This document shows positions 31,640 through 41,673 of a stretch of DNA of 64,000 nucleotides, piece by piece. The stretch spans positions 1 through 64,000 of the forward strand of contig JASANG010002856.1 in assembly GCA_030248215.1 (NCBI GenBank), given 5' to 3'. A program made the translations under genes and the position numbers. The notes below the pieces were generated by a model, which did not search any database, was not told where the DNA came from, and was given only the letters and a program-made list of their open reading frames with translations. Every line of letters begins with the position of its first letter. Position 1 is the first letter of the stretch. Source of the DNA: Enoplolaimus lenunculus. Its lineage: Eukaryota > Nematoda > Enoplea > Enoplida > Thoracostomopsidae.

Positions 31640-32411
31640 ACTAGACTACTTTTCCCAGGTTCTCCGGTAATACCCCAAGTTCCCTTTTAGCACATAACAC
31701 CAGTATTCAATACTGGGTAGATCCTGCGCCCTGCGCAACACCAATAAAATCCGTAATGCCGTAATTTCCTTCACATCCTTAAGCCACCGTGACTATTCTT
31801 AATTGAAATCAACTCGACCTTACTTATTTAAACTTCCGCCTTTAACTCCAAATACACCAACGCAAAACTCAAAACTGTAGGTAATAAATGCACACTTAAC
31901 GAAACAAAATTAAACGTATGTTCTGACCAACTCCAAAACCAAGACTGATTCCGGTCCTGGCTACCCACATCGGCATCTCGACCTCATTTGCATTTTTGCC
32001 GACACCCACAATTGGGTGTCCGCAATGCGGTCGAGGTCGAGAGCCACACATCCGGTACTACAACAACAACAACAACAATGCCGGAGACACTCAATAATAA
32101 AGCACCATTTTGGTGCTGACATAGCCTAGCTATGTCGTTAACCGCAGATTAGGCCAGCAACAGTTGCAACATTAATCAATACCGTCATACGGCCACGCAG
32201 GGCCCCAGGTAAGTTTACATTGCGGACACAGCCGCCATAGCATAGTTTTACCAATTTCTACGCCTTGTAGCAACGCCTAAGCCTAACTTAAGTTCTAAGA
32301 GAGACTAGGTGGAGCCAGGGACTCCCTTAAGGTGTGGTTTTGATATAGGGTTTTATTTTAGTTTTAGTTTTTAGTTTGAAATAGGTTTAAGTGTGGCACA
32401 GCCACCTACAC
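31640..32411 (-). repeat. Dispersed TGTAGGTGGCTG repeat, copy 2
   Basis: On the minus strand this starts TGTAGGTGGCTGTGCCACAC at 32,411 and is collinear with 2,037 onward for several hundred bases, with increasing divergence. It includes an (ACA)n run near 32,060. It lies between the two parts of the 25-bp minisatellite. Confidence 0.5.
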
Positions 32412-32414
32412 CCA

Positions 32415-34371
32415 CTGCAGCCAGTGTAGTTAGACCCCATTGCAGCCAGTGTAGTTAGACCCCGTTGCAGCCAGTGTAGTTAGACCCCACTGCAGCCAGT
32501 GTAGTTAGACCCCATTGCAGCCAGTGTAGTTAGACCCCATTGCAGCCAGTGTAGTTAGACCCCACTGCAGCCAGTGTAGTTAGACCCCACTGCAGCCAGT
32601 GTAGTTAGACCCCATTGCAGCCAGTGTAGTTAGACCCCATTGCAGCCAGTGTAGTTAGACCCCATTGCAGCCAGTGTAGTTAGACCCCACTGCAGCCAGT
32701 GTAGTTAGACCCCATTGCAGCCAGTGTAGTTAGACCCCATTGCAGCCAGTGTAGTTAGACCCCATTGCAGCCAGTGTAGTTAGACCCCATTGCAGCCAGT
32801 GTAGTTAGACCCCATTGCAGCCAGTGTAGTTAGACCCCACTGCAGCCAGTGTAGTTAGACCCCATTGCAGCCAGTGTAGTTAGACCCCATTGCAGCCAGT
32901 GTAGTTAGACCCCATTGCAGCCAGTGTAGTTAGACCCCATTGCAGCCAGTGTAGTTAGACCCCATTGCAGCCAGTGTAGTTAGACCCCATTGCAGCCAGT
33001 GTAGTTAGACCCCACTGCAGCCAGTGTAGTTAGACCCCATTGCAGCCAGTGTAGTTAGACCCCATTGCAGCCAGTGTAGTTAGACCCCATTGCAGCCAGT
33101 GTAGTTAGACCCCACTGCAGCCAGTGTAGTTAGACCCCATTGCAGCCAGTGTAGTTAGACCCCATTGCAGCCAGTGTAGTTAGACCCCACTGCAGCCAGT
33201 GTAGTTAGACCCCATTGCAGCCAGTGTAGTTAGACCCCATTGCAGCCAGTGTAGTTAGACCCCATTGCAGCCAGTGTAGTTAGACCCCATTGCAGCCAGT
33301 GTAGTTAGACCCCATTGCAGCCAGTGTAGTTAGACCCCATTGCAGCCAGTGTAGTTAGACCCCATTGCAGCCAGTGTAGTTAGACCCCATTGCAGCCAGT
33401 GTAGTTAGACCCCATTGCAGCCAGTGTAGTTAGACCCCACTGCAGCCAGTGTAGTTAGACCCCACTGCAGCCAGTCTAGTTAGACCCCATTGCAGCCAGT
33501 GTAGTTAGACCCCATTGCAGCCAGTGTAGTTAGACCCCACTGCAGCCAGTGTAGTTAGACCCCATTTCCGCCAGTGTAGTTAGACCCCATTGCAGCCAGT
33601 GTAGTTAGACCCCATTGCAGCCAGTGTAGTTAGACCCCATTGCAGCCAGTGTAGTTAGACCCCATTGCAGCCAGTGTAGTTAGACCACATTGCAGCCAGT
33701 GTAGTTAGACCCCATTGCAGCCAGTGTAGTTAGACCCCATTGCAGCCAGTGTAGTTAGACCCCATTGCAGCCAGTGTAGTTAGACCCCACTGCAGCCAGT
33801 GTAGTTAGACCCCATTCCAGCCAGTGTAGTTAGACCCCATTCCAGCCAGTGTAGTTAGACCCCATTGCAGCCAGTGTAGTTAGACCCCATTGCAGCCAGT
33901 GTAGTTAGACCCCATTGCAGCCAGTGTAGTTAGACCCCATTGCAGCCAGTGTAGTTAGACCCCATTGCAGCCAGTGTAGTTAGACCCCACTGCAGCCAGT
34001 GTAGTTAGACCCCATTGCAGCCAGTGTAGTTAGACCCCATTGCAGCCAGTGTAGTTAGACCCCATTGCAGCCAGTGTAGTTAGACCCCATTGCAGCCAGT
34101 GTAGTTAGACCCCATTGCAGCCAGTGTAGTTAGACCCCATTGCAGCCAGTGTAGTTAGACCCCATTGCAGCCAGTGTAGTTAGACCCCATTGCAGCCAGT
34201 GTAGTTAGACCCCATTGCAGCCAGTGTAGTTAGACCCCATTGCAGCCAGTGTAGTTAGACCCCATTGCAGCCAGTGTAGTTAGACCCCATTGCAGCCAGT
34301 GTAGTTAGACCCCACTGCAGCCAGTGTAGTTAGACCCCATTGCAGCCAGTGTAGTTAGACCCCATTGCAGC
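32415..34371 (+). repeat. 25-bp minisatellite, about 78 units
   Basis: The unit is TGCAGCCAGTGTAGTTAGAC followed by CCCAT or CCCAC. The period is exactly 25 bp across the array. The main variation is a T/C change at the last unit position, and there are a few private changes. No unique spacers occur between units, so this is not a CRISPR array. Confidence 0.95.
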
Positions 34372-34438
34372 ACGCCACCACAAGCAAAATCCGATACATC
34401 CGTAAAACAAGTCATCTCTCTAGACAACCACCTGATAC

Positions 34439-34773
34439 TGTAGGAACTCAACCATCCAGTTGTGCACTAGGCTCATTTGCATATGGCTTGGGTAGCTATA
34501 GCCTGAAAGACGGAAGAAACGCCTACTGATCTTCTAGGGTTCTTTTGGTATCTGTACGCGGCGCCGTTGTGTTCTGTACGAACATTATTGTTTCTTGCAC
34601 TTTGTGGTTTAGTGTATGTTTGAACCTTTATATTCGTTGTTATATTGTTATGTTTGGCTGTAATATAACTGTTATAGGTTTTTATTGGTATTTCAATAAA
34701 ATGTTTATTATTAAGCAATTAGCAACAGTTATAATAATAACTGTATTATTTGCGGCAACGAATATGCCGGAAA
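34439..34773 (+). repeat. 5' LTR
   Basis: This runs from TGTAGGAACTCAACC to ATGCCGGAAA, 335 bp, with a polyadenylation-type AATAAA near its 3' part. It matches the 3' LTR throughout. Confidence 0.95.
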
Positions 34774-35498
34774 CTGGTGAGCCCGACGTATCTTCGGGCT
34801 TGAAAATGGGTGGTTCAACTGGCGAACGTAACGATTTCGCCAACAATGCCACTGGCGTTCCGTCTGTCTGCTATGCCAGCGACAATTGCTTCGAATCACT
34901 TGGCGATTCGACCGTATCGCCGTCTTCGCTAATCAATTCGTCTCATCAACTCGCTTGGGCGATAGCATCTTCTGTATACAAAGTCCTGCCGATCGTTTTG
35001 CTAGATTTGCTAGTGACGCGGCTTATGCAACGAAGGACGCGACCGAGACGTAAAAACAGCGATGGGCGGATTGACTCAACACTTTGCTTCAGGCTGAAGA
35101 AGAAAAGTCGACCGAGAATGCACGTAACATTAATTGTATTGCTTTTTTGTTTGTTTGTGACTGCAGCCCGCACAAAAGGTGCCAGTAAGCAACAGCCAAC
35201 TGCTAGTTTAAGCATAAATAGCCTACTGCAACTTTTTATTTCGAACGAGTTAAATCAAACTCCTGCCGCACTGCGGCTACGAATTTGTTTTCAACGAAAA
35301 CGGATTAAGTTCGCTCTTTACAATATAGGTAGCATTTCTTTGAATCATGCAACGGCGCTACGTCTTTTGTTGTTGATAGCAGGCGACGTCGAACCTAATC
35401 CGGGTCCGGTGGTTAATCAATCACCTATCCAGGTGAGTAAGATGTTTTGTTCCGGTTCCCTTTTTTATTTAAAAAAAGCACATTTCAAGCACACTTAG
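34545..35498 (+). CDS. LTR element leader ORF, hydrophobic, ends near a 2A-like motif
   Basis: The frame opens inside the LTR; the true start is not decided. It has hydrophobic segments near VLPIVLLDLLV and VTLIVLLFCLFV that could be signal or membrane helices, and a basic stretch RRTRPRRK. Near the end it carries LLLIAGDVEPNPGP, the classic 2A motif at which ribosomes skip a peptide bond. It overlaps the next ORF. I recognise no enzyme domain. Confidence 0.7.
   Translation: MVSVRGAVVFCTNIIVSCTLWFSVCLNLYIRCYIVMFGCNITVIGFYWYFNKMFIIKQLATVIIITVLFAATNMPETGEPDVSSGLKMGGSTGERNDFANNATGVPSVCYASDNCFESLGDSTVSPSSLINSSHQLAWAIASSVYKVLPIVLLDLLVTRLMQRRTRPRRKNSDGRIDSTLCFRLKKKSRPRMHVTLIVLLFCLFVTAARTKGASKQQPTASLSINSLLQLFISNELNQTPAALRLRICFQRKRIKFALYNIGSISLNHATALRLLLLIAGDVEPNPGPVVNQSPIQVSKMFCSGSLFYLKKAHFKHT
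34775..34792 (+). promoter_or_regulatory. Primer-binding site, tRNA-Trp-like
   Basis: TGGTGAGCCCGACGT lies one base after the LTR. The complement of the 3' end of animal tRNA-Trp begins TGGTGACCCCGACGT (recalled), so only one of these 15 bases differs. tRNA-Trp priming is known for CsRn1-type elements. Confidence 0.75.
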
Positions 35499-37423
35499 CC
35501 GCTGTTTTTTCAACAGACGACGTTGAAACATTGATCAATGGTTTTTTGTCGTCAAGTAAAAAAATTGCTACCGCTACTCATAACATATATGCGTACCGTG
35601 TTCAAAACGGGGTTGAAGTGAATGCCCACTATAAAGATGACGGTGAATTCGGTGCCGGTCGTCGCTTGTTGAGAACATTAGAACTAGCTACCGCTGTGAA
35701 TGTGTTAGTTGTGGTTACTCGTTGGTACGGTGGAGTACACTTAGGGCCTAGTCGCTTTAGAGTTATATGTTCTTTAGCAAATGATATTTTGTCAGCAAAT
35801 TATGAAAAACTGCAGACAGCCACGCGAAATACATTGTTAACGGATGGAAAGCAACGTGTGCGGGAATCGTCACAATTTCGGTACCGGCGGAAACGAGCGA
35901 TTCCTGAGTTACGTCAAGACAAGTATGCTCGCGCTAGACAAACACAGCAACTTAATGTTACTGCCAATTTGTTTTCTGCTCAAAATGATAATTCTAGTGT
36001 AAATTATTTTCAGGAGTCTTTGCCGTCGGTAAAAGTGGGTACGCAGTCAACTGGCGAACGACGTAAAAGAAACCGGCCGAGAGTGCTGCTCACCGGGACA
36101 TCTACTTCTCCGAAGCCACGCCAGTCTAAATTCATTATTTTAACATTGGGGGTAAAGTTTTACCTAACACTTGTTTTCATTTCTCTCATTTACAGTGTTT
36201 TTCAATGGTCGAGTGTTGCGGCAAGTCGGCTAAATTACGATAAAATGATTGTTGCTGCGTCCGAATATCTGAGTAGCGACATTGAGTGTCACGGGGTGAG
36301 TGAGCGCCAAGCCACTGAATTGAGAATTTTGTTGTTGATTGCTGGAATAGAGCCTAATCCCGGCCCTCCAAAGGTGGATATTACAAAGTTTGATACATAT
36401 TCCAAGGATGTTTTAGCTAAGGCGCTCCAACTCTTGAATGAGGATGATGTAGACTTTGCGTTACCTGGAACCAAGCGTTTGATTGCAGACGCTCTAGGCG
36501 CATATCCCACGGGGGTTGTCAGTGTGGCATTAAGATGGGCAGAGAATGGTGGACATGCCACTACATCATCCGATAATAGTTCGGACGGCGGTGGTCGATT
36601 GCCAAAATTGCCTGAATTCTATCAGCGTGATGCCAGGGTTTGGTTTTCGCAAATCGAGCCCCTTATAGAAGGGCTTTCCGATACGCTGAAGAGGAATGCT
36701 CTTCTGAACGCCTTACCTACTAATGTGATGATAGATAGTGGCACAAAAGCCACTGACAATTATTTGGCCATCAAGGATTGCGTGTTGAATTTTTTCGGCC
36801 ATAGTGAGGAAATGCAACTTAGGAAGTTGCTCGAGCAGCAGACTTTAGGTGATCGTAAACCTTCAGTTTTGCTACGGCAATTGCAAAGTAAAGCACCTGG
36901 CCACGCTGATCTTGTAAAGCTACGCTTCATGGCCGCGCTTCCGGAGAATATTCGGATATCCTTGGCTGTCGTTGACGACATGGATATTGAGAAGTTAGCA
37001 AATCTTGCGGACAAGATTCTAGAACAAATGACTCCGACAAACACCATCAGTTCTACTGTGGCGGCGGTTGAAGTTGACTCGGAGAGCAAAGTGACTAAAC
37101 TTCTCCAGGATTTGACAGAGATGAGCAACTGCATAGCGTCGCTTTCTACTCGACTCAGTAATGTAGAAATGTCTAAGTTTAGGTCTCGGACACGGCATTC
37201 TGGTGTTAATCGGCGTGACTTTGGCTCGAAATACGGACGTAGCGTCGAAAGACGTTCTAAGTCACGTTCGCGATATGGCGTTGGGCGCCAGCTGTGTTTC
37301 TATCACGACAGATTTGGCCCGCGCGCGAGAACTTGCCGCCAACCTTGCGACTGGACTGACAAGCGACAGGGAAACGGTCAGTCTCTGGTTCCGCGGCGAC
37401 GGGAACCAGAGTCTGCATCATAA
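35447..37423 (+). CDS. LTR element ORF with IMPACT-like domain, 2A-like motif and Gag
   Basis: The frame is about 658 codons. Residues about 13-115 match the IMPACT/UPF0029 (YigZ) domain: [21 protein letters not shown] and [18 protein letters not shown] are its hallmark blocks. These resemble eukaryotic IMPACT, a regulator of the GCN1-GCN2 stress pathway (family knowledge). A hydrophobic helix near residues 230-250 precedes a second 2A-like motif, [13 protein letters not shown], at about 294-306. Downstream lies a Gag-like region with [16 protein letters not shown] and [12 protein letters not shown], then a CHCC knuckle [18 protein letters not shown] near residues 615-635. The IMPACT domain appears to be captured host cargo. 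Confidence 0.85.
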   Translation: MFRFPFLFKKSTFQAHLAAVFSTDDVETLINGFLSSSKKIATATHNIYAYRVQNGVEVNAHYKDDGEFGAGRRLLRTLELATAVNVLVVVTRWYGGVHLGPSRFRVICSLANDILSANYEKLQTATRNTLLTDGKQRVRESSQFRYRRKRAIPELRQDKYARARQTQQLNVTANLFSAQNDNSSVNYFQESLPSVKVGTQSTGERRKRNRPRVLLTGTSTSPKPRQSKFIILTLGVKFYLTLVFISLIYSVFQWSSVAASRLNYDKMIVAASEYLSSDIECHGVSERQATELRILLLIAGIEPNPGPPKVDITKFDTYSKDVLAKALQLLNEDDVDFALPGTKRLIADALGAYPTGVVSVALRWAENGGHATTSSDNSSDGGGRLPKLPEFYQRDARVWFSQIEPLIEGLSDTLKRNALLNALPTNVMIDSGTKATDNYLAIKDCVLNFFGHSEEMQLRKLLEQQTLGDRKPSVLLRQLQSKAPGHADLVKLRFMAALPENIRISLAVVDDMDIEKLANLADKILEQMTPTNTISSTVAAVEVDSESKVTKLLQDLTEMSNCIASLSTRLSNVEMSKFRSRTRHSGVNRRDFGSKYGRSVERRSKSRSRYGVGRQLCFYHDRFGPRARTCRQPCDWTDKRQGNGQSLVPRRREPESAS

Positions 37424-37470
37424 CAGTCGCTGTCCCTGGAGTAGGTGATTTTCTTGCAGATACCGGCAGT

Positions 37471-40400
37471 GTGAAAAGTTTCATTCCTAAATACCACAAA
37501 CGTCACAGTGTGGCACAATTTTCGAGAAATAGCGAGACTTTCTTTGCAGCTAATGGCTCGCCTGTATCGACTTATGGCACGGAGACGGTGTCTTTTCGAA
37601 TTCCACAGCTCGATAAAACTTATAGATGGAACTTCCTGATAGCGGATGTGTCGCAACCTATTCTAGGGTTCGATTTTTTGAGTGCCCATGGTCTTGCAGT
37701 GGACTGCAGAAATCAACGTTTAGTTCAATGTACCGATGTTTCGAAGCCGGTCAGTTGTACACGCGAGGTTTTTTCCAGTGCTGGTGTGGTACACTCGGTA
37801 ACGTCTAATCCGCTGAGCGACCAACACAAACCCGTTTTGAAGAAAATTCTACATGATTTTTCTTTGCTATTTGACGAGCTGTCGATGTCAAACAATGTTC
37901 GACATCCTACGGTCCATCATATTCTGACTGAGAATCAGCCTGTGTTTGCACGTCCAAGACGACTTTTTGGAGAGAAATTGGAGATAGCAAAGAAATACTT
38001 TGAAGAACTTGAGAGTAAAGGTATAGTCTATAGAGGTGAGTCTCCCTGGGCGTCTCCGCTTCACATGGCTTCCAAGGCTGATAGTGTAACTCCATGGCGA
38101 CCATGTGGAGACTACAGACGTCTCAATTGTCTGACAGTGCCAGACCGATATCCAATGCCAAACGTTGAAGACCTCACCAATAGGCTTGGGCGTTGCAAAA
38201 TCTTCTCAAAACTCGACTTGGTGTCGGCGTATCACCAAATCCCAGTTGCTGAGGAGGACCAAGAAAAGACAGCAATTACGACACCCTTTGGATTATTTAT
38301 CTACCGCGGTATGCCGTTTGGTTTACGAAACGCGGCGCAAACGTTTCAGCGCCTGATGGACACTATTCTGCAGGATTGTCCGTTCGCTGTAGCATATCTG
38401 GATGACGTTATGATTGCTAGTGCTGACGTTTCCCAGCACCTTGAGCACTTGCGAAAAGTGTTATCGCTCCTGAAAACCAACGGTTTGCGGCTGAAAAAGG
38501 CTAAATGCGAATTCGTGGTTACCAGGACACAATTCATTGGATACGAGATGTCAGCTGATGGTTTCCGACCTCTTGCTAGAAAAGTGGATGCAATCCAAAA
38601 CTTTGAGAAGCCTCATACGATCAAGAGTTTGCGCCGATTTATCGGAATGTCTGCTTTTTATCACAGATTTATTCCAGGTTTCTCAGAAATTGCAGCGCCG
38701 CTGACAAGTATGACTCGTAATTTTAAAGCAAATTCCAAGCGCCCACTGCTTTGGACTCCGGTGGCTGATAAAGCGTTTTTTGATCTAAAAAATGCTTTAA
38801 AAAATTGCCAAACACTGTTCTTTCCGATACCGAATGCCAAGCTTGAAGTTGTCACAGATGCGTCAAATGTGGCTGTGGGTGCTGCGCTGAATCAGGTTGT
38901 GAATGGACAGCGGCAGCCTCTATCTTTTTTTTCCCGAAAGTTATCTGATTCGGAATCTAAGAAGTCAGCATTCGATAGGGAACTTTTAGCTATTTACTTG
39001 GCGCTCAAGCACTACAATTGGCTACTCGGTACCGAATTTATTGTCCTGACGGATCACAAACCGCTGGTGCATGCGCTATGTATGCGGAATCCGACGCCGC
39101 AACAAGCCAGGTGGTTATCATATATATCTGAATATAATTGTTCCATTGAGTATATTTCAGGTTCTGAAAATGTAGTTGCGGACGCTTTATCACGTAAATG
39201 GTGTGCGGCAATTGGTACTTCTTGCAATGATGCCATCGCCGCTGCTCAGCTTGAAGACCGCGATCTTCAACGTTTTTTTCAGTCTACGACACTAGCACTG
39301 AAAAAGTGTGATATCAATGGTAAAATCCTAGTATGCGATGCTTCAACGTCGTTGATTAGGCCTTACATTCCTGTTTCGCTCAGAAAACAGATTTTCAGAG
39401 ATATTCACAATGTATCACACCCCGGTCCGAGGGCTACACTTCGTCTTATATCGGAACGTTTTATTTGGCCGGGTATTAACAAAGAAATCAAGCTTTGGTG
39501 CCAGAACTGCCGATTTTGTCAAATGAGCAAGATTGGCCGGCATACGCAAAGTCCTGTTGGTTCCATTCCGACGTCAGCACGACTGGAGACTGTGCACATC
39601 GATTTAGTGGGGCCACTGCCTAGTTCAAACGGTTATACGTATTTATTAACTTTAGTTGACCGCTTCACACGGTGGCCTGAGGCGATCCCAATTCCTGATA
39701 TTTCAACTGTTACAGTTGTGAAAGCCTTCATAAATGTATGGGTAAGTAGGTTTGGTGTCCCTCGTATTCTTATTTCAGACCGGGGCACACAATTTGAATC
39801 CGCCATTTGGTCCGAGTTGATGAAACAGCTTGGCATCACCCGCAAACGCACAACCGCCTACCATCCCGCATGTAACGGCGCTGTGGAAAGATTCCACCGC
39901 ACCTTGAAATCGGCTTTGCGTGCGAAATGTGATTCTAAAAATTGGTCAACTACTTTACCATTGGTACTTTTAGGAATTCGATGTGCTATCAACAAGGAAG
40001 GCGTCAGCCCCGCGCATGTTCTCTACGGAAAGACGTTGGATCTTCCTGGCCACTACTTTGCGGAAACAGTCCCGGATTATTCTGTATTCTCAAATGAATT
40101 TTTACAAAGTTTGTTTTCGGGTGTTTTAAAGTTTTCAACCCCAACACGAGTGCACAGTAAACCATGGTACTTGCCCAAAAACCTGGATGCTTGTGGGTAC
40201 GTATGGATAAAAGACGTATCTCCGGCAAATACGTTCGAACCGCGATACTTAGGTCCGTACAAGGTGCTCGGGCGTGATGCTAAAACGGTCACAGTCGAAC
40301 AACGAGGGGTACGAAACAAAGTTTCCGTCGATAGGGTGAAACCCGCATTGTTCGATGACGATGAGCAACCCCGTTCGAGTAGTCAGCCGAAGTCATGTTT

Positions 40401-40917
40401 GAAATCAAAAGTCGGAAATTATGAAAAGTTTCAAGCGAATAATCTACAGCCTGGGCGTATTGTATTAGCTAAGTTTAAGGGCTACCCAATTTGGCCTGCA
40501 CGTATAGTAGACCCACGGGGCACACCTTTAGAGCCTGTTAAACAACGCGAAGGGAGCTGTGCATTACAATTTTTTGGAACGGGCAACTTTGCTTTCGTGC
40601 CTCCTTCCAATATATCGCGTTTTACATTCTGCATTAAAACGTGTAAGCTTTCGCTACAAAAAGCTTTGCGTTTGGCTGAAAGTGCATTAGCAAATGACAG
40701 CACTGCATATGAAACAGTCGTCAGAACTTTTTCTGGAACCTCCAAAAACACTAAGAGTGTTAGTTTCAAATGGCAAAAAAACAAAGACTGTTTTAGGGTA
40801 AGCTCCGCTCTCAGCATGGGGGGTGGTGTAGGAACTCAACCATCCAGTTGTGCACTAGGCTCATTTGCATATGGCTTGGGTAGCTATAGCCTGAAAGACG
40901 GAAGAAACGCCTACTGA
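37471..40917 (+). CDS. LTR element Pol: protease, RT, RNase H, integrase, PWWP
   Basis: The frame is about 1,148 codons and is also open just upstream, where the aspartic protease motif ADTGS lies. Reverse transcriptase shows [28 protein letters not shown] and the catalytic YLDD near residue 309. RNase H shows VTDASN and TDHKPL at about 460-530. Integrase has the HHCC region ([15 protein letters not shown], about 646-682), the catalytic DD(35)E residues in [17 protein letters not shown] and NGAVERFH, and a GPY/F module near 924. Residues about 991-1052 form a PWWP domain: [14 protein letters not shown] and [13 protein letters not shown]. The ORF ends inside the 3' LTR. PWWP domains bind methylated H3K36 and DNA, so it may steer integration (inference). 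Confidence 0.93.
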   Translation: MKSFIPKYHKRHSVAQFSRNSETFFAANGSPVSTYGTETVSFRIPQLDKTYRWNFLIADVSQPILGFDFLSAHGLAVDCRNQRLVQCTDVSKPVSCTREVFSSAGVVHSVTSNPLSDQHKPVLKKILHDFSLLFDELSMSNNVRHPTVHHILTENQPVFARPRRLFGEKLEIAKKYFEELESKGIVYRGESPWASPLHMASKADSVTPWRPCGDYRRLNCLTVPDRYPMPNVEDLTNRLGRCKIFSKLDLVSAYHQIPVAEEDQEKTAITTPFGLFIYRGMPFGLRNAAQTFQRLMDTILQDCPFAVAYLDDVMIASADVSQHLEHLRKVLSLLKTNGLRLKKAKCEFVVTRTQFIGYEMSADGFRPLARKVDAIQNFEKPHTIKSLRRFIGMSAFYHRFIPGFSEIAAPLTSMTRNFKANSKRPLLWTPVADKAFFDLKNALKNCQTLFFPIPNAKLEVVTDASNVAVGAALNQVVNGQRQPLSFFSRKLSDSESKKSAFDRELLAIYLALKHYNWLLGTEFIVLTDHKPLVHALCMRNPTPQQARWLSYISEYNCSIEYISGSENVVADALSRKWCAAIGTSCNDAIAAAQLEDRDLQRFFQSTTLALKKCDINGKILVCDASTSLIRPYIPVSLRKQIFRDIHNVSHPGPRATLRLISERFIWPGINKEIKLWCQNCRFCQMSKIGRHTQSPVGSIPTSARLETVHIDLVGPLPSSNGYTYLLTLVDRFTRWPEAIPIPDISTVTVVKAFINVWVSRFGVPRILISDRGTQFESAIWSELMKQLGITRKRTTAYHPACNGAVERFHRTLKSALRAKCDSKNWSTTLPLVLLGIRCAINKEGVSPAHVLYGKTLDLPGHYFAETVPDYSVFSNEFLQSLFSGVLKFSTPTRVHSKPWYLPKNLDACGYVWIKDVSPANTFEPRYLGPYKVLGRDAKTVTVEQRGVRNKVSVDRVKPALFDDDEQPRSSSQPKSCLKSKVGNYEKFQANNLQPGRIVLAKFKGYPIWPARIVDPRGTPLEPVKQREGSCALQFFGTGNFAFVPPSNISRFTFCIKTCKLSLQKALRLAESALANDSTAYETVVRTFSGTSKNTKSVSFKWQKNKDCFRVSSALSMGGGVGTQPSSCALGSFAYGLGSYSLKDGRNAY
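40444..40629 (+). other. PWWP domain at the integrase C-terminus
   Basis: The signature [10 protein letters not shown] replaces the usual PWWP tetrad with PIWP. The FFGT...F.V.P strand block follows at the expected distance. It lies after the GPY/F module, where chromoviruses carry a chromodomain. Confidence 0.88.
40814..40826 (+). other. Polypurine-tract-like run before the 3' LTR
   Basis: The purine-rich run ATGGGGGGTGG directly precedes the 3' LTR, where plus-strand priming takes place in this family. Confidence 0.55.
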
Positions 40918-41161
40918 TCTTCTAGGGTTCTTTTGGTATCTGTACGCGGCGCCGTTGTGTTCTGTACGAACATTATTGTTTCTTGCACTTTGTGGTTTAG
41001 TGTATGTTTGAACCTTTATATTCGTTGTTATATTGTTATGTTTGGCTGTAATATAACTGTTATAGGTTTTTATTGGTATTTCAATAAAATGTTTATTATT
41101 AAGCAATTAGCAACAGTTATAATAATAACTGTATTATTTGCGGCAACGAATATGCCGGAAA
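40827..41161 (+). repeat. 3' LTR
   Basis: This is identical by eye to 34,439-34,773. It is followed by the target duplication ATAC. Confidence 0.95.
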
Positions 41162-41296
41162 ATACTTTGAATTCTCTTTCGGAAAACTGGTTTAAATTTT
41201 CCTGCCAAAGTTGACATAGAAATTTAATTTAGGCCGAGAACTGACTTTTGGATATTTAAAAAAGAACGCGGCTGCACCTAAATCTCGGATTGTAGT

Positions 41297-41672
41297 CAGG
41301 GTGCAACCGGAATTATAAAATACCGGAACCGGAATTATAAAATACCGGAACCGGAATTATAAATACCGGAACCGGAAAGTTAAAGAAATACCGGAACCGA
41401 AACCGGAAAATAAAAAATACTTGTTTCCAAAAAACCTATTTTTAACGCTATTTTATCGCTTTTAATGCTGAAAACCTTTAGAATGCTAATATCCTGAAAC
41501 AAATGCACGAGGTGGAAACATGATAAATTATGGAGCATGGTTTAAAAAACACGCACCGACAATTTTAGAGAAATAAGTTAATAGAATAATATGTCAATTT
41601 TTCTTAAATTTTCAAATGAGAAATATTTTCAATAGCGAAAATACCGGGTGAAAAAATGCCGGATTTACCGTA
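41297..41672. mobile_element. hAT element, CAGGGTGCAACCGG family, right end lost
   Basis: This starts CAGGGTGCAACCGGAATTAT with serial TACCGGAACCGG blocks and runs to GCCGGATTTACCG. A stub of the TGACCCGAATAA MITE follows at 41,674. Confidence 0.65.
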
Positions 41673-41673
41673 T

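Larger units (their letters stand above)
34439..41161 (+). mobile_element. Ty3/gypsy (Metaviridae) LTR element, CsRn1-like, with IMPACT and PWWP domains
   Basis: The element is 6,723 bp with LTRs at 34,439-34,773 and 40,827-41,161 and the 4-bp target duplication ATAC at 34,435-34,438 and 41,162-41,165. The LTRs look identical over 335 bp, so the insertion is recent. Parts in order: a tRNA-Trp-like primer site; a hydrophobic leader ORF ending near a 2A-like motif; an IMPACT/UPF0029-like domain; a second 2A-like motif; a Gag-like region with a CHCC knuckle; then protease, reverse transcriptase, RNase H, integrase and a PWWP domain. The CHCC knuckle and tRNA-Trp primer fit the CsRn1 clade. It looks whole by eye. 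Successive ORFs overlap in different frames, as is common in this family, where programmed frameshifting or splicing is used. Treated here as a genomic fossil. Confidence 0.93.

Noticed and set aside
32415-34371. Regular short repeats that could suggest a CRISPR array
   Set aside because: The 25-bp units abut directly with no unique spacers, and the genome is eukaryotic.
34473-34718. An identical 81-codon minus-strand ORF also seen at 40,861-41,106
   Set aside because: It is the antisense reading of the two identical LTRs, not a gene.
36289-40319. Many ORFs antisense to, or in other frames of, the LTR element coding region
   Set aside because: They are shadows of the recognised Gag and Pol frames and carry no domains.
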